Assembly (NCBI GenBank): GCA_038224615.1
Contig: JBBRFH010000059.1
Span: 1-14,614 of the forward strand
Length of the DNA stretch: 14,614 nucleotides
Source: JBBRFH01 sp038224615
Lineage (GTDB): Bacteria > Planctomycetota > Phycisphaerae > Tepidisphaerales > Tepidisphaeraceae
Direction: 5' to 3'
The notes below the pieces were generated by a model. That model worked only from the letters and a program-made list of their open reading frames with translations. It had not been told where the DNA came from and ran no database searches. Below, in pieces: positions 6,696 to 14,246 of the stretch. Both the position numbers and the translations under genes were made by a program. The stretch's first letter is position 1, and the number at the start of each line of letters is the position of its first letter.

Positions 6696-8330
6696 TCACG
6701 CCGCCTGGGCGCGCGGCTCGTTTTCGCGCTTCGGATCCTGTTTCGGCTCGATGAGCGAGCGGCAGAGCGATTCGATCGCCCGCGCGGTCTGCTCGATCGA
6801 GAATTGGTCGGCGACGCGCTGCTTGAGCTGCTCGCCGATCTGGTTGCGAAGGCCCGCGTCGCGTGACAGCTTGCCGACGCGCTCGACGTAGGCGATCGAA
6901 TCGGACACGGCGTTCTCGTCGCCGACGAACGTCTGGGCGCGGTGCGGATCGTTAAGCTCACCGGCCATCGCGACCACGGCGCGGCCGGCGGCCATGGCGC
7001 TGAGCACGCCGGTGCTGGTGGTCTTCGGGAACGGCGCGACGAACACGTCGGCCATCCGCAGGAACTCGACCAAATCCTTCCGTTTGCCCACGAACCCCGC
7101 CCGCTTGGAAAGCCCGGCGGATTCGAGGCGGCGCTTCATCGCGGTCACGTCACCCTCGCCCGCGGTCAGCAGGACCGCGTGCGGGAGTTGGCGCAGGCAG
7201 TGGACCATCGCATCGAGGAACTCGCTGGCGATCGGTTCGTCGGCTTCGTTCACGACCGTCGCAAGAATGAGAGACTGCTCGGGGATACCGAACGTGGATC
7301 GCGTCACCGACGCGGCACCTTCACCGGCAAGCTCGACACCCTCGGCGATCAGGTGCGTGGGCGTCTGGCGGGACTTAAAGAACGGCTCGTCGGACTTCAG
7401 CGTCGTCGGTTCGACGTAGACCACACCGTCGATCGCGCTGCCCAGCAGCGGCGAGCGGCGGACGAGGTTGACCTTCGTCTTGGCGACCTGCCAGTTGGCG
7501 ACGACGGCGGCGATCGGATCGCCTTGCGCTGCGTCGATGATCAGCATGTCGACCTGGTCCTTGAACACCTGCGTCGCCAGTTCCCGGGCACAAACCGCCA
7601 GGTCCTGATCCAGCGGCGCGGTCCAGAGGGGGGCCTTCTTGCGGGCGAGGATTTCGATCGTCTCCTTGCCGCGCTTGGCGCTGGCCGGGCTGAACGGGCC
7701 CTGGCTGAAGCTCATCTTCTCACGACGCACGTTGGCCTCAGTGGTGTAGACGTGCAGCTTCACTTCCTTGCCGTCGAAATACTTGGCAAGGCCGCTCACC
7801 ATGCGGGCCGAGGCGTCGTCGTCCGCCAGCGCAGTGGTGACGTAGCCGATGCGGATTTGCGGATTGTTCCAGTTGCATGCGCTCGGCGGATACCAGCCGA
7901 TGGTCTGCGCTGCACGCTCGTATTGCTGCGCGATGAATAGCGCGTTCTCGCGGTCTCGAGTATATGCGCCGCCGGCCTGCTGCTGATCCTGGATCACGCC
8001 CGACTGGATCGCTTCCAGTGCCAACGCCGTCTCGCGCCGATTGAGGGCGGCAGCGCCGAAGCGGATGACCGGCTGGGTGCGCTGTTCATGAAGCCCAAGG
8101 AAACCGAGGACCGATAGGAACTGGAACAGCACCTTCTGGTCCGCGTAATCGATCGCCTCGAGCGCTTCGAGCAGAAACGAGTGCGAGCGGCGCAGATCGA
8201 GCATCGCCCGGGCGTGATTGGCGAGGAACTTTTCGGCGGCGTTCGAGGATTCCTGGTAGACCTCGAGCAAAGCCGCATCGATCAGTTCACCCTTGTTGAT
8301 TTTTTCGACAAGCTCTAACAATGAAGGCAT
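6696..8330 (-). CDS. GT-B glycosyltransferase, OGT/GT4-like
   Basis: A 544-residue protein. Residues 1-150 are alpha-helical and Ala/Leu-rich, in place of the TPR region common in O-GlcNAc-type transferases. A Rossmann-like domain starts at NPQIRIGYVTTAL (156-168), much like the first strand of GT41 (OGT/SPINDLY) catalytic domains. The C-terminal Rossmann domain has RAGFVGKRKDLVEFLRMADVFVAPFP (410-435) and STGVLSAMAAGRAVVAM (439-455), the usual donor-sugar-nucleotide region of GT-B enzymes. No signal peptide, so it acts in the cytoplasm, perhaps on protein substrates. The ATG at 8330 has GGAG 7 nt upstream. The next gene starts 12 bp after its stop. The fold is well supported; GT41 versus GT4, donor and acceptor are not determined. 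Confidence 0.78.
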   Translation of the reverse strand: MPSLLELVEKINKGELIDAALLEVYQESSNAAEKFLANHARAMLDLRRSHSFLLEALEAIDYADQKVLFQFLSVLGFLGLHEQRTQPVIRFGAAALNRRETALALEAIQSGVIQDQQQAGGAYTRDRENALFIAQQYERAAQTIGWYPPSACNWNNPQIRIGYVTTALADDDASARMVSGLAKYFDGKEVKLHVYTTEANVRREKMSFSQGPFSPASAKRGKETIEILARKKAPLWTAPLDQDLAVCARELATQVFKDQVDMLIIDAAQGDPIAAVVANWQVAKTKVNLVRRSPLLGSAIDGVVYVEPTTLKSDEPFFKSRQTPTHLIAEGVELAGEGAASVTRSTFGIPEQSLILATVVNEADEPIASEFLDAMVHCLRQLPHAVLLTAGEGDVTAMKRRLESAGLSKRAGFVGKRKDLVEFLRMADVFVAPFPKTTSTGVLSAMAAGRAVVAMAGELNDPHRAQTFVGDENAVSDSIAYVERVGKLSRDAGLRNQIGEQLKQRVADQFSIEQTARAIESLCRSLIEPKQDPKRENEPRAQAA

Positions 8331-8505
8331 CGCGTAACTCCGTTATGACGACGTTTCGACCGTATCTCTATGTGGGTATCGGGCCCACGGCCGGGCGGGT
8401 TGAGAAGATGGTGGGACTTTGACGCGTAGCGCCGGTCCAATAACCAGCGCGCATCCGCGCACCACGCAAGCGCATTTTTTTAATTTCCTGCGGCGCGTTG
8501 CGCGG
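8331..8505. other. Noncoding gap between the two glycosyltransferase-like genes
   Basis: These 175 bp hold no open reading frame that I can support. They contain a small hairpin at 8372-8388 (GTGGG / CCCAC), a GCGCG-CATC-CGCGC hairpin at 8447-8460 and a T7 run near 8474. No hairpin followed by a T-tract reads in the minus direction, so a terminator for the upstream gene is not evident. Confidence 0.5.
8338..8341 (-). promoter_or_regulatory. Ribosome binding site of the GT-B glycosyltransferase
   Basis: The minus strand reads GGAG, 7 nt before the ATG at 8330. It supports that start and contrasts with the neighbouring genes that lack any Shine-Dalgarno site. Confidence 0.6.
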
Positions 8506-10155
8506 TCAGCCAAGCAGCGTGTCGATCGCGCTCGCCAATGTGCCGGCGGGCGGGGCAGCGGGGGGAGAGGCGGTGAGGGCGAAGCGCGCGTCCTGGACGA
8601 TCCGCAGTGCTGTGGCGCCGCCGGTGCGGATGACGGTGCGCCCGCAGGTGTGAACCGGATGGACCGGGTGCGTGACGAATACGTCGACGACGGCGGCGGC
8701 GTCCGAGAGCGCGTCGTTGAACGCGTCGCGCGTTACGACCGGCCCGCGTGCAAATTCAGTAAGCCCGGCCACGCGATCCCATCCGCTGCCGTGCAGTGCG
8801 ACAGGGACATTTTCGCGCACCAGCAGCCGTGCAACGCCGATCGCGAATGCCGGCACGATCAGGCGCTCGATGAAGAGCGGCCTCGGCAGGTTTTTGTCGG
8901 CGATGCCTTGACGCGTCAGCACGCGATCAAGGTACTTAGCCGCCTCCGAACCGAGCTTGGTGGGATTCTCGGTCAATTCCTGCTCGATCGCCTCCCACAC
9001 CAATCGCCAGCTCGAGAAATCCTTGACCGCGTCCGGCGGGGCCAGATCGGGGAGATCCAAAATCAGCGCAATCCGGTCCCTTTCCCTCGGGCGTTGGTTC
9101 GGTGGGAGTTGTATCGTTGAAGCCCCATCGCGCGCACCAATCGACTCACGCATCAAAACCAAATTTGCTTCACCCGACGGGGCCGGAGCGATCGCGATGC
9201 GTTTCGCCGGCCATCCCGCGCGCAGCGCGGTCGGCCTCAATGAATCATCACACAGCACCAGCCCGTCCTGCGGCGAGGTCGTCACGAACGCCGGCACCCG
9301 CGCCTGCGTGATCCACGCGATCCAGGGCTGACCTGCCTGCGCGAGCTCAGGTCGATCGGCGCGCGCGACATCGACACTGACGAGCGCGCGTCGCGCCGCT
9401 GCGACCTCCGCGACATGCGCGACCGCCGACTCCCGCGGGTCCTCGGGATTGATGACGGTCCCAGGGATGAGCGACGCAAGCGCAAACCCCGCATCGTTCC
9501 ACAGCCGAAACTGCAACGGCGCCAGCACCGCCAGCGTTTGTGAACGTTGCGAGGCGTGCGCAGCTCGATGCACGCGAGCTAACCGATCCTGCTGTTCCCG
9601 AGCGATCTCCGAGAACAAGCCCTGTGCCGCTCGCATTATCGCATCGCACGCCTCTCCGGATGCCGCCGACACGCGTACGAACTGCTGGGGCACGGGCAAT
9701 CCGGGAAAGCGTGCGAACAGTTCGCGGAGTTCATCCATGCCGACGACAAAGAACGCGCGTCCCGCGTCGATCGCGTCGGCGAAATCGGCGCACGCGAGGA
9801 ACTCCGCACGCCGCTGCTGATCATCGAGTAGCACGACCAGCCCGGTGCCGCGGTCGATCCGCTCGACGCACACCGCCACCTGATGCGCGTGCGTCGGCAT
9901 CGCCAGGCACGCGAGATTCCCGCGGACCACGAGCGATCGCAGCATCAGCTCCGCCGCCCGGCGCGGCACCGAGCAGCCTCCGAGCCATGCGCCGTCACGC
10001 TTGGCGGTCAGTGACCCGTCCCGGCCGTACATGAAGTCGAGTGCGGGCAGTTCCATCGCGCAATCCATTGCGGCGGTGTTGCGCGCGAAATTGGCTTTCG
10101 CCTGCTCAAACAGGTGCGAGGGGGTGGCGCAGACGGGGGGCGCGACGGCGGTCAT
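8506..10155 (-). CDS. Putative glycosyltransferase-like protein, function uncertain
   Basis: A 549-residue soluble protein, almost the same length as its downstream glycosyltransferase neighbour but without obvious sequence likeness to it. The start LFEQAKANFARNTAAMD...FMYGRDGSLTAKRDGAWLGGCSVPRRAAE resembles N-terminal parts of large proteins in surface or flagellin glycosylation loci. The C-terminal part (about 430-530) contains VPVALHGSGWDRVAG, then VVDVFVTHPVHPVHTCGRTVIRTGG, comparable to CgeB-type glycosyltransferases, where the end of the GT-B fold carries a Gly-rich donor loop. A long Ala/Asp-rich middle (about 190-330) is unassigned. The ATG at 10155 is preceded by a weak -10-like GATAAG 7 nt upstream. 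The glycosylation link is inference from the C-terminal pattern and the neighbour; the gene itself is secure by length and codon pattern. Confidence 0.6.
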   Translation of the reverse strand: MTAVAPPVCATPSHLFEQAKANFARNTAAMDCAMELPALDFMYGRDGSLTAKRDGAWLGGCSVPRRAAELMLRSLVVRGNLACLAMPTHAHQVAVCVERIDRGTGLVVLLDDQQRRAEFLACADFADAIDAGRAFFVVGMDELRELFARFPGLPVPQQFVRVSAASGEACDAIMRAAQGLFSEIAREQQDRLARVHRAAHASQRSQTLAVLAPLQFRLWNDAGFALASLIPGTVINPEDPRESAVAHVAEVAAARRALVSVDVARADRPELAQAGQPWIAWITQARVPAFVTTSPQDGLVLCDDSLRPTALRAGWPAKRIAIAPAPSGEANLVLMRESIGARDGASTIQLPPNQRPRERDRIALILDLPDLAPPDAVKDFSSWRLVWEAIEQELTENPTKLGSEAAKYLDRVLTRQGIADKNLPRPLFIERLIVPAFAIGVARLLVRENVPVALHGSGWDRVAGLTEFARGPVVTRDAFNDALSDAAAVVDVFVTHPVHPVHTCGRTVIRTGGATALRIVQDARFALTASPPAAPPAGTLASAIDTLLG

Positions 10156-10162
10156 CTACGCA

Positions 10163-10168
10163 CTTATC
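10163..10168 (-). promoter_or_regulatory. Weak -10-like element before the 549-residue protein gene
   Basis: The minus strand reads GATAAG, 7 nt before the ATG at 10155, the same spacing as for rmuC and the antitoxin gene. Two mismatches from TATAAT make it a weak call. It lies in the 58-bp divergent gap shared with dapF. Confidence 0.3.
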
Positions 10169-10198
10169 GGACGAAGGGCACCTTTCGCTGAAGCCCGC

Positions 10199-10204
10199 TA
10201 TAAT
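10199..10204 (+). promoter_or_regulatory. -10 promoter element of dapF
   Basis: A consensus TATAAT ends 9 nt before the ATG at 10214. The predicted leader is 0-4 nt. The intervening CGCCCGGCC contains no Shine-Dalgarno site. Confidence 0.6.
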
Positions 10205-10213
10205 CGCCCGGCC

Positions 10214-11080
10214 ATGAAATTCACCAAGATGCACGGGATCGGCAACGACTACGTCTACGTCAACGGTTTTGTAGAGACCGTCGCCGACCCTGTTTCCGTT
10301 GCTAAAGCCGTTTCAGACCGGCACTTCGGTATTGGTTCCGACGGGCTGATCCTCATTCTTCCCAGCGCCGTCGGCGACGTGCGGATGCGCATGTTCAACG
10401 CCGACGGAAGCGAGAGCGAGATGTGCGGGAACGGCGTCCGCTGCGTCGCCAAGTACGCCTTTGACCGCGGCTTGACGAAGAGCAACCCGATGCGCGTCGA
10501 AACCGGCAACGGCGTGCTGTCGCTGGCGCTGGAGGTCGCCGTTGGCAAGGTCCGCACGGTGACTGTCGACATGGGCGAGCCGATCCTGGAATTGGAGAAG
10601 ATCCCCGTCCAGCAAAGCGCCGTCGGCCGAAATGCGGCGATCAAGAAGCGGGGGGAGCACGAGTACGAACTGGCGATCGAAAAATTCAACGCCGGCACGG
10701 TCGCCACGTTCGTCAGCATGGGCAACCCCCACGCGACGATCTTCGTCGACGACGTGAGCAAGGTCCCGCTGGCGGAAGTCGGCCCATTCGTTGAGCATTA
10801 CCCGGCGTTCCCGCGCCGCATCAACGCACACTGGGTGCAGGTCGTCTCGCGGAACGAGCTGATCATGCGCACCTGGGAACGCGGCAGTGGCATCACGCTG
10901 GCCTGCGGCACGGGCGCGTGCGCCGTCCTCGTCTCATCCGTGCTTACCGGTCGCACCGACCGCAAGGTGCTTGCCCATCTGCCCGGAGGCGATCTCACGC
11001 TCGAGTGGCGCGAAAGCGACAACCACGTCTACATGACCGGTCCCGCAACGGAAGTATTCAGCGGGGAATGGAACGGGTAG
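10214..11080 (+). CDS. dapF: Diaminopimelate epimerase
   Basis: Converts LL-diaminopimelate to meso-diaminopimelate in the cytoplasm, the last step before lysine and a building block of peptidoglycan. The 288 residues are of normal length. The two catalytic cysteines are present: Cys71 in MCGNGVRC and Cys231 in LACGTGAC. Other family marks are KMHGIGNDYVYV at the start, RHFGIGSDGLI (36-46), FNADGSESEMCGNG (61-74), VSMGNPHATIFVD (167-179) and RTWERGSGITLACGTGA (219-235). The frame is open further upstream, but the family start MKFTKMHG is at 10214, directly after the TATAAT promoter. It is divergent from the 549-residue protein gene. Its stop codon overlaps the -10-like TAGAAT ahead of the second toxin-antitoxin pair. 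Confidence 0.97.
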   Translation: MKFTKMHGIGNDYVYVNGFVETVADPVSVAKAVSDRHFGIGSDGLILILPSAVGDVRMRMFNADGSESEMCGNGVRCVAKYAFDRGLTKSNPMRVETGNGVLSLALEVAVGKVRTVTVDMGEPILELEKIPVQQSAVGRNAAIKKRGEHEYELAIEKFNAGTVATFVSMGNPHATIFVDDVSKVPLAEVGPFVEHYPAFPRRINAHWVQVVSRNELIMRTWERGSGITLACGTGACAVLVSSVLTGRTDRKVLAHLPGGDLTLEWRESDNHVYMTGPATEVFSGEWNG

Positions 11081-11095
11081 AATCGAGGCAGGAGA
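11078..11095 (+). promoter_or_regulatory. Promoter-like hexamer and ribosome binding site of the second antitoxin gene
   Basis: TAGAAT (11078-11083) overlaps the dapF stop codon, and AGGAGA (11090-11095) lies 6 nt before the ATG at 11102. The ribosome site is convincing. The -10 call is weaker, and read-through from dapF is also possible. Confidence 0.45.
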
Positions 11096-11101
11096 AGCAG
11101 T

Positions 11102-11320
11102 ATGCAAGCGATCAACGCCACCATCTCCGTCGATGAAAACGGTCGGGCAACGATTGTCGAGACGATCCCCACCTCGCCGGGTCAGCACGCTGCCGTGATC
11201 GTGATCGAGCAGAAGCCGGTCGAGAAGAATCCGCTCGTGCTGCCAAGGATCGAAGGAAAGCTAAGGAATCCCAGCGAAGCCTTCCGTCGCGAGGATATTT
11301 ATGACGATGACGGTCGATGA
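11102..11320 (+). CDS. Small VapB-like antitoxin
   Basis: A 72-residue protein just upstream of and overlapping a PIN toxin. The first half (MQAINATISVDENGRATIV...AAVIVIEQK) alternates strands, as in small antitoxins or AbrB-like DNA-binding dimers. The end, PSEAFRREDIYDDDGR, is an acidic/basic tail of the kind that wraps the toxin active site. The start has a strong ribosome site, AGGAGA. Its last 20 bp overlap the toxin gene, which fits coupled translation and autoregulation. The specific antitoxin family is not recognised; the role rests on size, position and tail. Confidence 0.75.
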   Translation: MQAINATISVDENGRATIVETIPTSPGQHAAVIVIEQKPVEKNPLVLPRIEGKLRNPSEAFRREDIYDDDGR

Positions 11321-11747
11321 ACGGGCGTTCATCGATACCAGCGTCCTGCTGCATGCGACGTTTATCGATTCTCCCTGGCACGCTGCGTGCGAAGACGCGG
11401 TGAGGCGTGAACATACGTCCGCTTCCGAACTGTGCATCAGTTCGCAAATCATCCGCGAGATGCTCGTCCGCATTACGCACCCGCTCACGTTGAACCGTCC
11501 GGTGCCGTACACCTCTGCCGAGGCAGTCGAGATGATGCAGCCGATCGTTGCAGCTTTTACCATAATCGAGCCCGCATCCGTCTCGATACTGCTTGGTCTG
11601 GTCAAGCGATTCGATGTAATCGGGAAGCAGGTTCACGATTGCTTCATTGTCGCAACCATGCTGGACGCAAACGTGCGCAGGCTCGTCACCAGAAACGCGC
11701 CGGACTTTCGACGCTTTGAATCGCTGATCGAAATCGTTGCGATTTGA
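11301..11747 (+). CDS. PIN-domain VapC-like toxin ribonuclease
   Basis: A 148-residue PIN-domain protein. The acidic residues expected at the metal site are visible: Asp12 in AFIDTSVLLH, Glu53 in SQIIREML, Asp113 in QVHDCFIVATM and Asp135 in TRNAPDFRRF. This layout matches VapC-type RNases, often directed at tRNA or rRNA. The ATG at 11301 has GAGGA about 7 nt upstream and lies 20 bp inside the antitoxin gene; ATG 11307 is a possible alternative. It ends 9 bp from the convergent cls-like gene with no visible terminator between. It shows no close likeness to the first PIN protein (918-1337), so the two modules were probably acquired separately. Confidence 0.88.
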   Translation: MTMTVDERAFIDTSVLLHATFIDSPWHAACEDAVRREHTSASELCISSQIIREMLVRITHPLTLNRPVPYTSAEAVEMMQPIVAAFTIIEPASVSILLGLVKRFDVIGKQVHDCFIVATMLDANVRRLVTRNAPDFRRFESLIEIVAI

Positions 11748-11756
11748 TCCACGTCC

Positions 11757-13118
11757 CTACAGCAACTGCCTGCTCTTGATCACCGTCCACTCGATCATGC
11801 GGTCGAGGTAATGCCGCTTGCGCCACTCGGTCGACTCGATGCGCTTGGCGTACTGCATGTCGTGCTCGAACAAGATGCCCAGTTGCCGCGCGAAGGCGGC
11901 GCTGCGGATGACGGCGGAAATCTCGCAGTTGAACTCGATGCTGCGGTAATCCAGGTTGGTCGAGCCGACGATCGACACGTCATCGACGATCATCGTCTTG
12001 GCATGCACGATGACGTGCTGGCGCTCATAAATCTCGATCTTGTGGCTCAACAGCCGGTCGTAGAACGCCCGGGCGGCGATGACCATGATGCGCATGTCGC
12101 TCTTGGCGCCGAACATCAACTGCACACGCACGCCGCGAGCGGCGGCATCGCACAACTCGCGGATCAGCTCGTCATCGGGCGCGAAGTATGCCATCGTCAT
12201 GCGGATCTGCCGCTGCGCGTTGCGGAGCAGGCTGTGCAGGACCGGCCGCAGCTTGCTGGCGAGCGTGGGCGTGGTGGCGATCACCCCCAGCGAATCGGCC
12301 GGCATCATCAGCGACGCGGGGCTGGTGTTGCGCCGGCGAAGCCGGGTGTTGCCCAGCCGATAGCCCTTGGGCGACTGGGGCACGTCGATCCCGCCGGTGT
12401 ACATGGCCCGGACGATTCGGCCGCCTTTGTGGACGTAGTTCCACGTCCGCGCGAACGACGAGAGGAAGTATATCGACGCCGGCCCTTCGACTCCGATCGA
12501 CGTGTCGCGCCAGAGTTGCACCGGCTTTAGTTCATTCGGCGCGACCCACGAGCCGGCGTACGGGTCGGCGATGTTCAGCCCGCCCACGACCGCGAACTTA
12601 TCATCGACCACGACCACCTTGCGATGGTCCCGCGCGAACGGCTTCCAACTGAAGGTCGTCTCCCACGGGCGGATCGGGTGAAACTCTGCGACGCGCACGC
12701 CGTGCTCACGCATGTCGCGGAACATCCGCCGATCGTTCCCACCGAGCACGCCCCAGCCGTCGTAGAGGCAGTAGACGTTCACGCCCTCGCGAGCCTTTTT
12801 CTTCAGCAAGTCCGCGAACGCTCGGCCGGTGGCGTCGTTGTCCCAGATGTAAAACTCGAAACAGACGCGCGACTGCGCCGTCGCGATCGCATCGTAGGCA
12901 CACTTCAACGCCTCGCCGTCCTTGTAGAGGCGGATCTTCGACCCGTCCGCGAGCATGACGGGGTCCGGCGGCACCCAGCCGTCGTCGATGCCCGGGGCGG
13001 CGTTCACGCCCACGTCGTCCTCTTTGCGCAACAGCCGGCGCAAGAGTCGACGCGGTTTGCGTCGTCGCAGCGACGATGGCGGCCGGCCGAGCAGTGGATC
13101 GGGAAGCGGTGAACTCAT
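11757..13118 (-). CDS. Cardiolipin synthase, ClsB-like phospholipase D family
   Basis: A 453-residue protein with two complete HKD motifs, HRKVVVVD (His165, Lys167, Asp172) and HAKTMIVD (His372, Lys374, Asp379), each followed by the family's GG.NIAD or GSTNLDYRS. Such enzymes join phospholipids by transphosphatidylation to make cardiolipin. There are no N-terminal membrane helices, unlike ClsA. Instead residues 17-33 are Arg-rich (LRRRKPRRLLRRLLRKE), which could bind the anionic inner membrane. This and the length favour a ClsB (YbhO)-like enzyme; another PLD-type transferase is possible. The ATG at 13118 has no Shine-Dalgarno site. A TATGAT hexamer lies 24 nt upstream. The gene is divergent from mrp. 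Confidence 0.85.
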   Translation of the reverse strand: MSSPLPDPLLGRPPSSLRRRKPRRLLRRLLRKEDDVGVNAAPGIDDGWVPPDPVMLADGSKIRLYKDGEALKCAYDAIATAQSRVCFEFYIWDNDATGRAFADLLKKKAREGVNVYCLYDGWGVLGGNDRRMFRDMREHGVRVAEFHPIRPWETTFSWKPFARDHRKVVVVDDKFAVVGGLNIADPYAGSWVAPNELKPVQLWRDTSIGVEGPASIYFLSSFARTWNYVHKGGRIVRAMYTGGIDVPQSPKGYRLGNTRLRRRNTSPASLMMPADSLGVIATTPTLASKLRPVLHSLLRNAQRQIRMTMAYFAPDDELIRELCDAAARGVRVQLMFGAKSDMRIMVIAARAFYDRLLSHKIEIYERQHVIVHAKTMIVDDVSIVGSTNLDYRSIEFNCEISAVIRSAAFARQLGILFEHDMQYAKRIESTEWRKRHYLDRMIEWTVIKSRQLL

Positions 13119-13142
13119 GCGGCGGGGAGTCGGGGTCGGCTG

Positions 13143-13148
13143 ATCATA
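13143..13148 (-). promoter_or_regulatory. -10-like element of the cls-like gene
   Basis: The minus strand reads TATGAT inside the octamer GATATGAT, identical to that before the gene starting at 6683. It is 24 nt from the ATG at 13118, giving a short leader without a Shine-Dalgarno site. It lies 32 bp from the divergent mrp -10 box. Confidence 0.45.
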
Positions 13149-13180
13149 TCCTCACTCTTCGCCGCGTGTCACCGGTAGCG

Positions 13181-13186
13181 TATAAT
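13181..13186 (+). promoter_or_regulatory. -10 promoter element of mrp
   Basis: A consensus TATAAT ends 9 nt before the ATG at 13196. No Shine-Dalgarno site lies in the gap, so the message is probably leaderless or nearly so. The best -35 candidate (TTCGCC at 13158-13163) is poor. Confidence 0.6.
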
Positions 13187-13195
13187 TGCCGCGCT

Positions 13196-14239
13196 ATGCC
13201 CATCACGCGTGAACAAGCCGTCGCCGCCCTCCGTCAAGTGCAGGAACCTGAACTGCATAAGGACATCGTCACGCTCAACCTTGTCAAGGACGTGCAGATT
13301 GACGAGCAAAGCCGGGCGACGGTAATGATCACGCTGCCGATGCCGAACTCTGAAGCGCGCGGGCTGCTGGAGCGCGACATCACCGCGACGCTGAAGGCTG
13401 CGGGCGCTGTTGACGTGCGCGTGAGCTTTGCGGGCGCAGCATCCGCTGCGCAGCCGGCGCCGAAGAAAAATCTGCCCCAGGTGAAGAACGTAGTCGCCGT
13501 CGGTGCCGGCAAGGGGGGCGTCGGCAAGAGCACAATCTCAGCAAACCTGGCCGTCGGCCTGCAACGCGCGGGCTACGCCGTCGGAATCATGGACGGCGAC
13601 ATCTACGGTCCGTCGATGCCCACCATTCTTGGCATCAAGGGCGCCGTCCCGGAGGTGGTGAAAAACAAGATCGTCCCGTTCCACGTCCACGGCATCCATG
13701 CGATCACCATCGGCGCGCTCGTCGAGCCGGAAAAGCCCCTGATCTGGCGCGGACCGATGGCGCATGGGGCTTTCAAGCAACTGCTGCTGGACAACACCGA
13801 ATGGCCGGCGCTGGACTACCTGATCGTCGACCTGCCGCCCGGCACCGGCGACGTACCGCTGACGCTGTGCCAGTTGATCGGTGTCACCGGCGCGGTGATC
13901 GTCGCGACGCCGCAGCAGGTGGCGCTCGACGACGCCATCCGCGCCGTCCGCATGTTCGAGCAGTTGCAGACGCCCATCCTCGGCATGATCGAGAACATGG
14001 CCGGCGACATCTTCGGCCGCGGCGGGACGGAGAACGCCGCCCACCAGCTTGAAGTCCCATTCCTCGGGCGGCTGGAACTGTACCCAGAACTGCGCATCAA
14101 CTCCGACGCCGGCAAGCCGCACGCCAACTTCGAAACCTCGCCGCAACTGTGCCGCGCGCTCGAAGGAATCGTTGTCGAGCTTATCGAGCAAGTTCGTCTG
14201 CGCAATCAAACAGGTGGACCTACCCTCGAAGTGTTCTAG
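13196..14239 (+). CDS. mrp: Mrp/ApbC-type P-loop ATPase, Fe-S carrier family, lacking the CxxC motif
   Basis: A 347-residue protein. Residues 1-80 are a MIP18 (DUF59) domain with VQEPELHKDIVTLNLVKDV. From 97 comes the ParA/MinD-like ATPase: deviant Walker A GKGGVGKS (105-112, Lys106 and Lys111), MDGDIYGPSMP (132-142), WRGPMAHGAFKQLL (184-197), IVDLPPGTGD (210-219) and ATPQQVALDDAIRA (237-250). Mrp proteins bind an Fe-S cluster at a dimer interface through CxxC and pass it to target proteins. Here the stretch reads ENMAGDIFGRGG (266-277), where others carry about ten more residues including CxxC. The only cysteines are 225 and 319. The MIP18 domain also lacks its usual ACP cysteine. The frame is continuous, so this is not a frameshift. 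ATG 13196 follows TATAAT; the open frame extends upstream but is antisense to cls. Confidence 0.9.
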   Translation: MPITREQAVAALRQVQEPELHKDIVTLNLVKDVQIDEQSRATVMITLPMPNSEARGLLERDITATLKAAGAVDVRVSFAGAASAAQPAPKKNLPQVKNVVAVGAGKGGVGKSTISANLAVGLQRAGYAVGIMDGDIYGPSMPTILGIKGAVPEVVKNKIVPFHVHGIHAITIGALVEPEKPLIWRGPMAHGAFKQLLLDNTEWPALDYLIVDLPPGTGDVPLTLCQLIGVTGAVIVATPQQVALDDAIRAVRMFEQLQTPILGMIENMAGDIFGRGGTENAAHQLEVPFLGRLELYPELRINSDAGKPHANFETSPQLCRALEGIVVELIEQVRLRNQTGGPTLEVF

Positions 14240-14246
14240 CCAGCGT

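Noticed and set aside
8370..8410. A sigma28-like flagellar promoter (TCAA, 15 nt, GCCCGATA) on the minus strand before the GT-B gene
   Set aside because: It needs mismatches in both boxes relative to TAAA-N15-GCCGATAA, and there is no flagellar gene in the window to support it.
13076..13195. A 40-residue N-terminal extension of Mrp
   Set aside because: It is antisense to the start of the cls-like gene and crosses both divergent promoters. The MIP18 domain begins right after ATG 13196.
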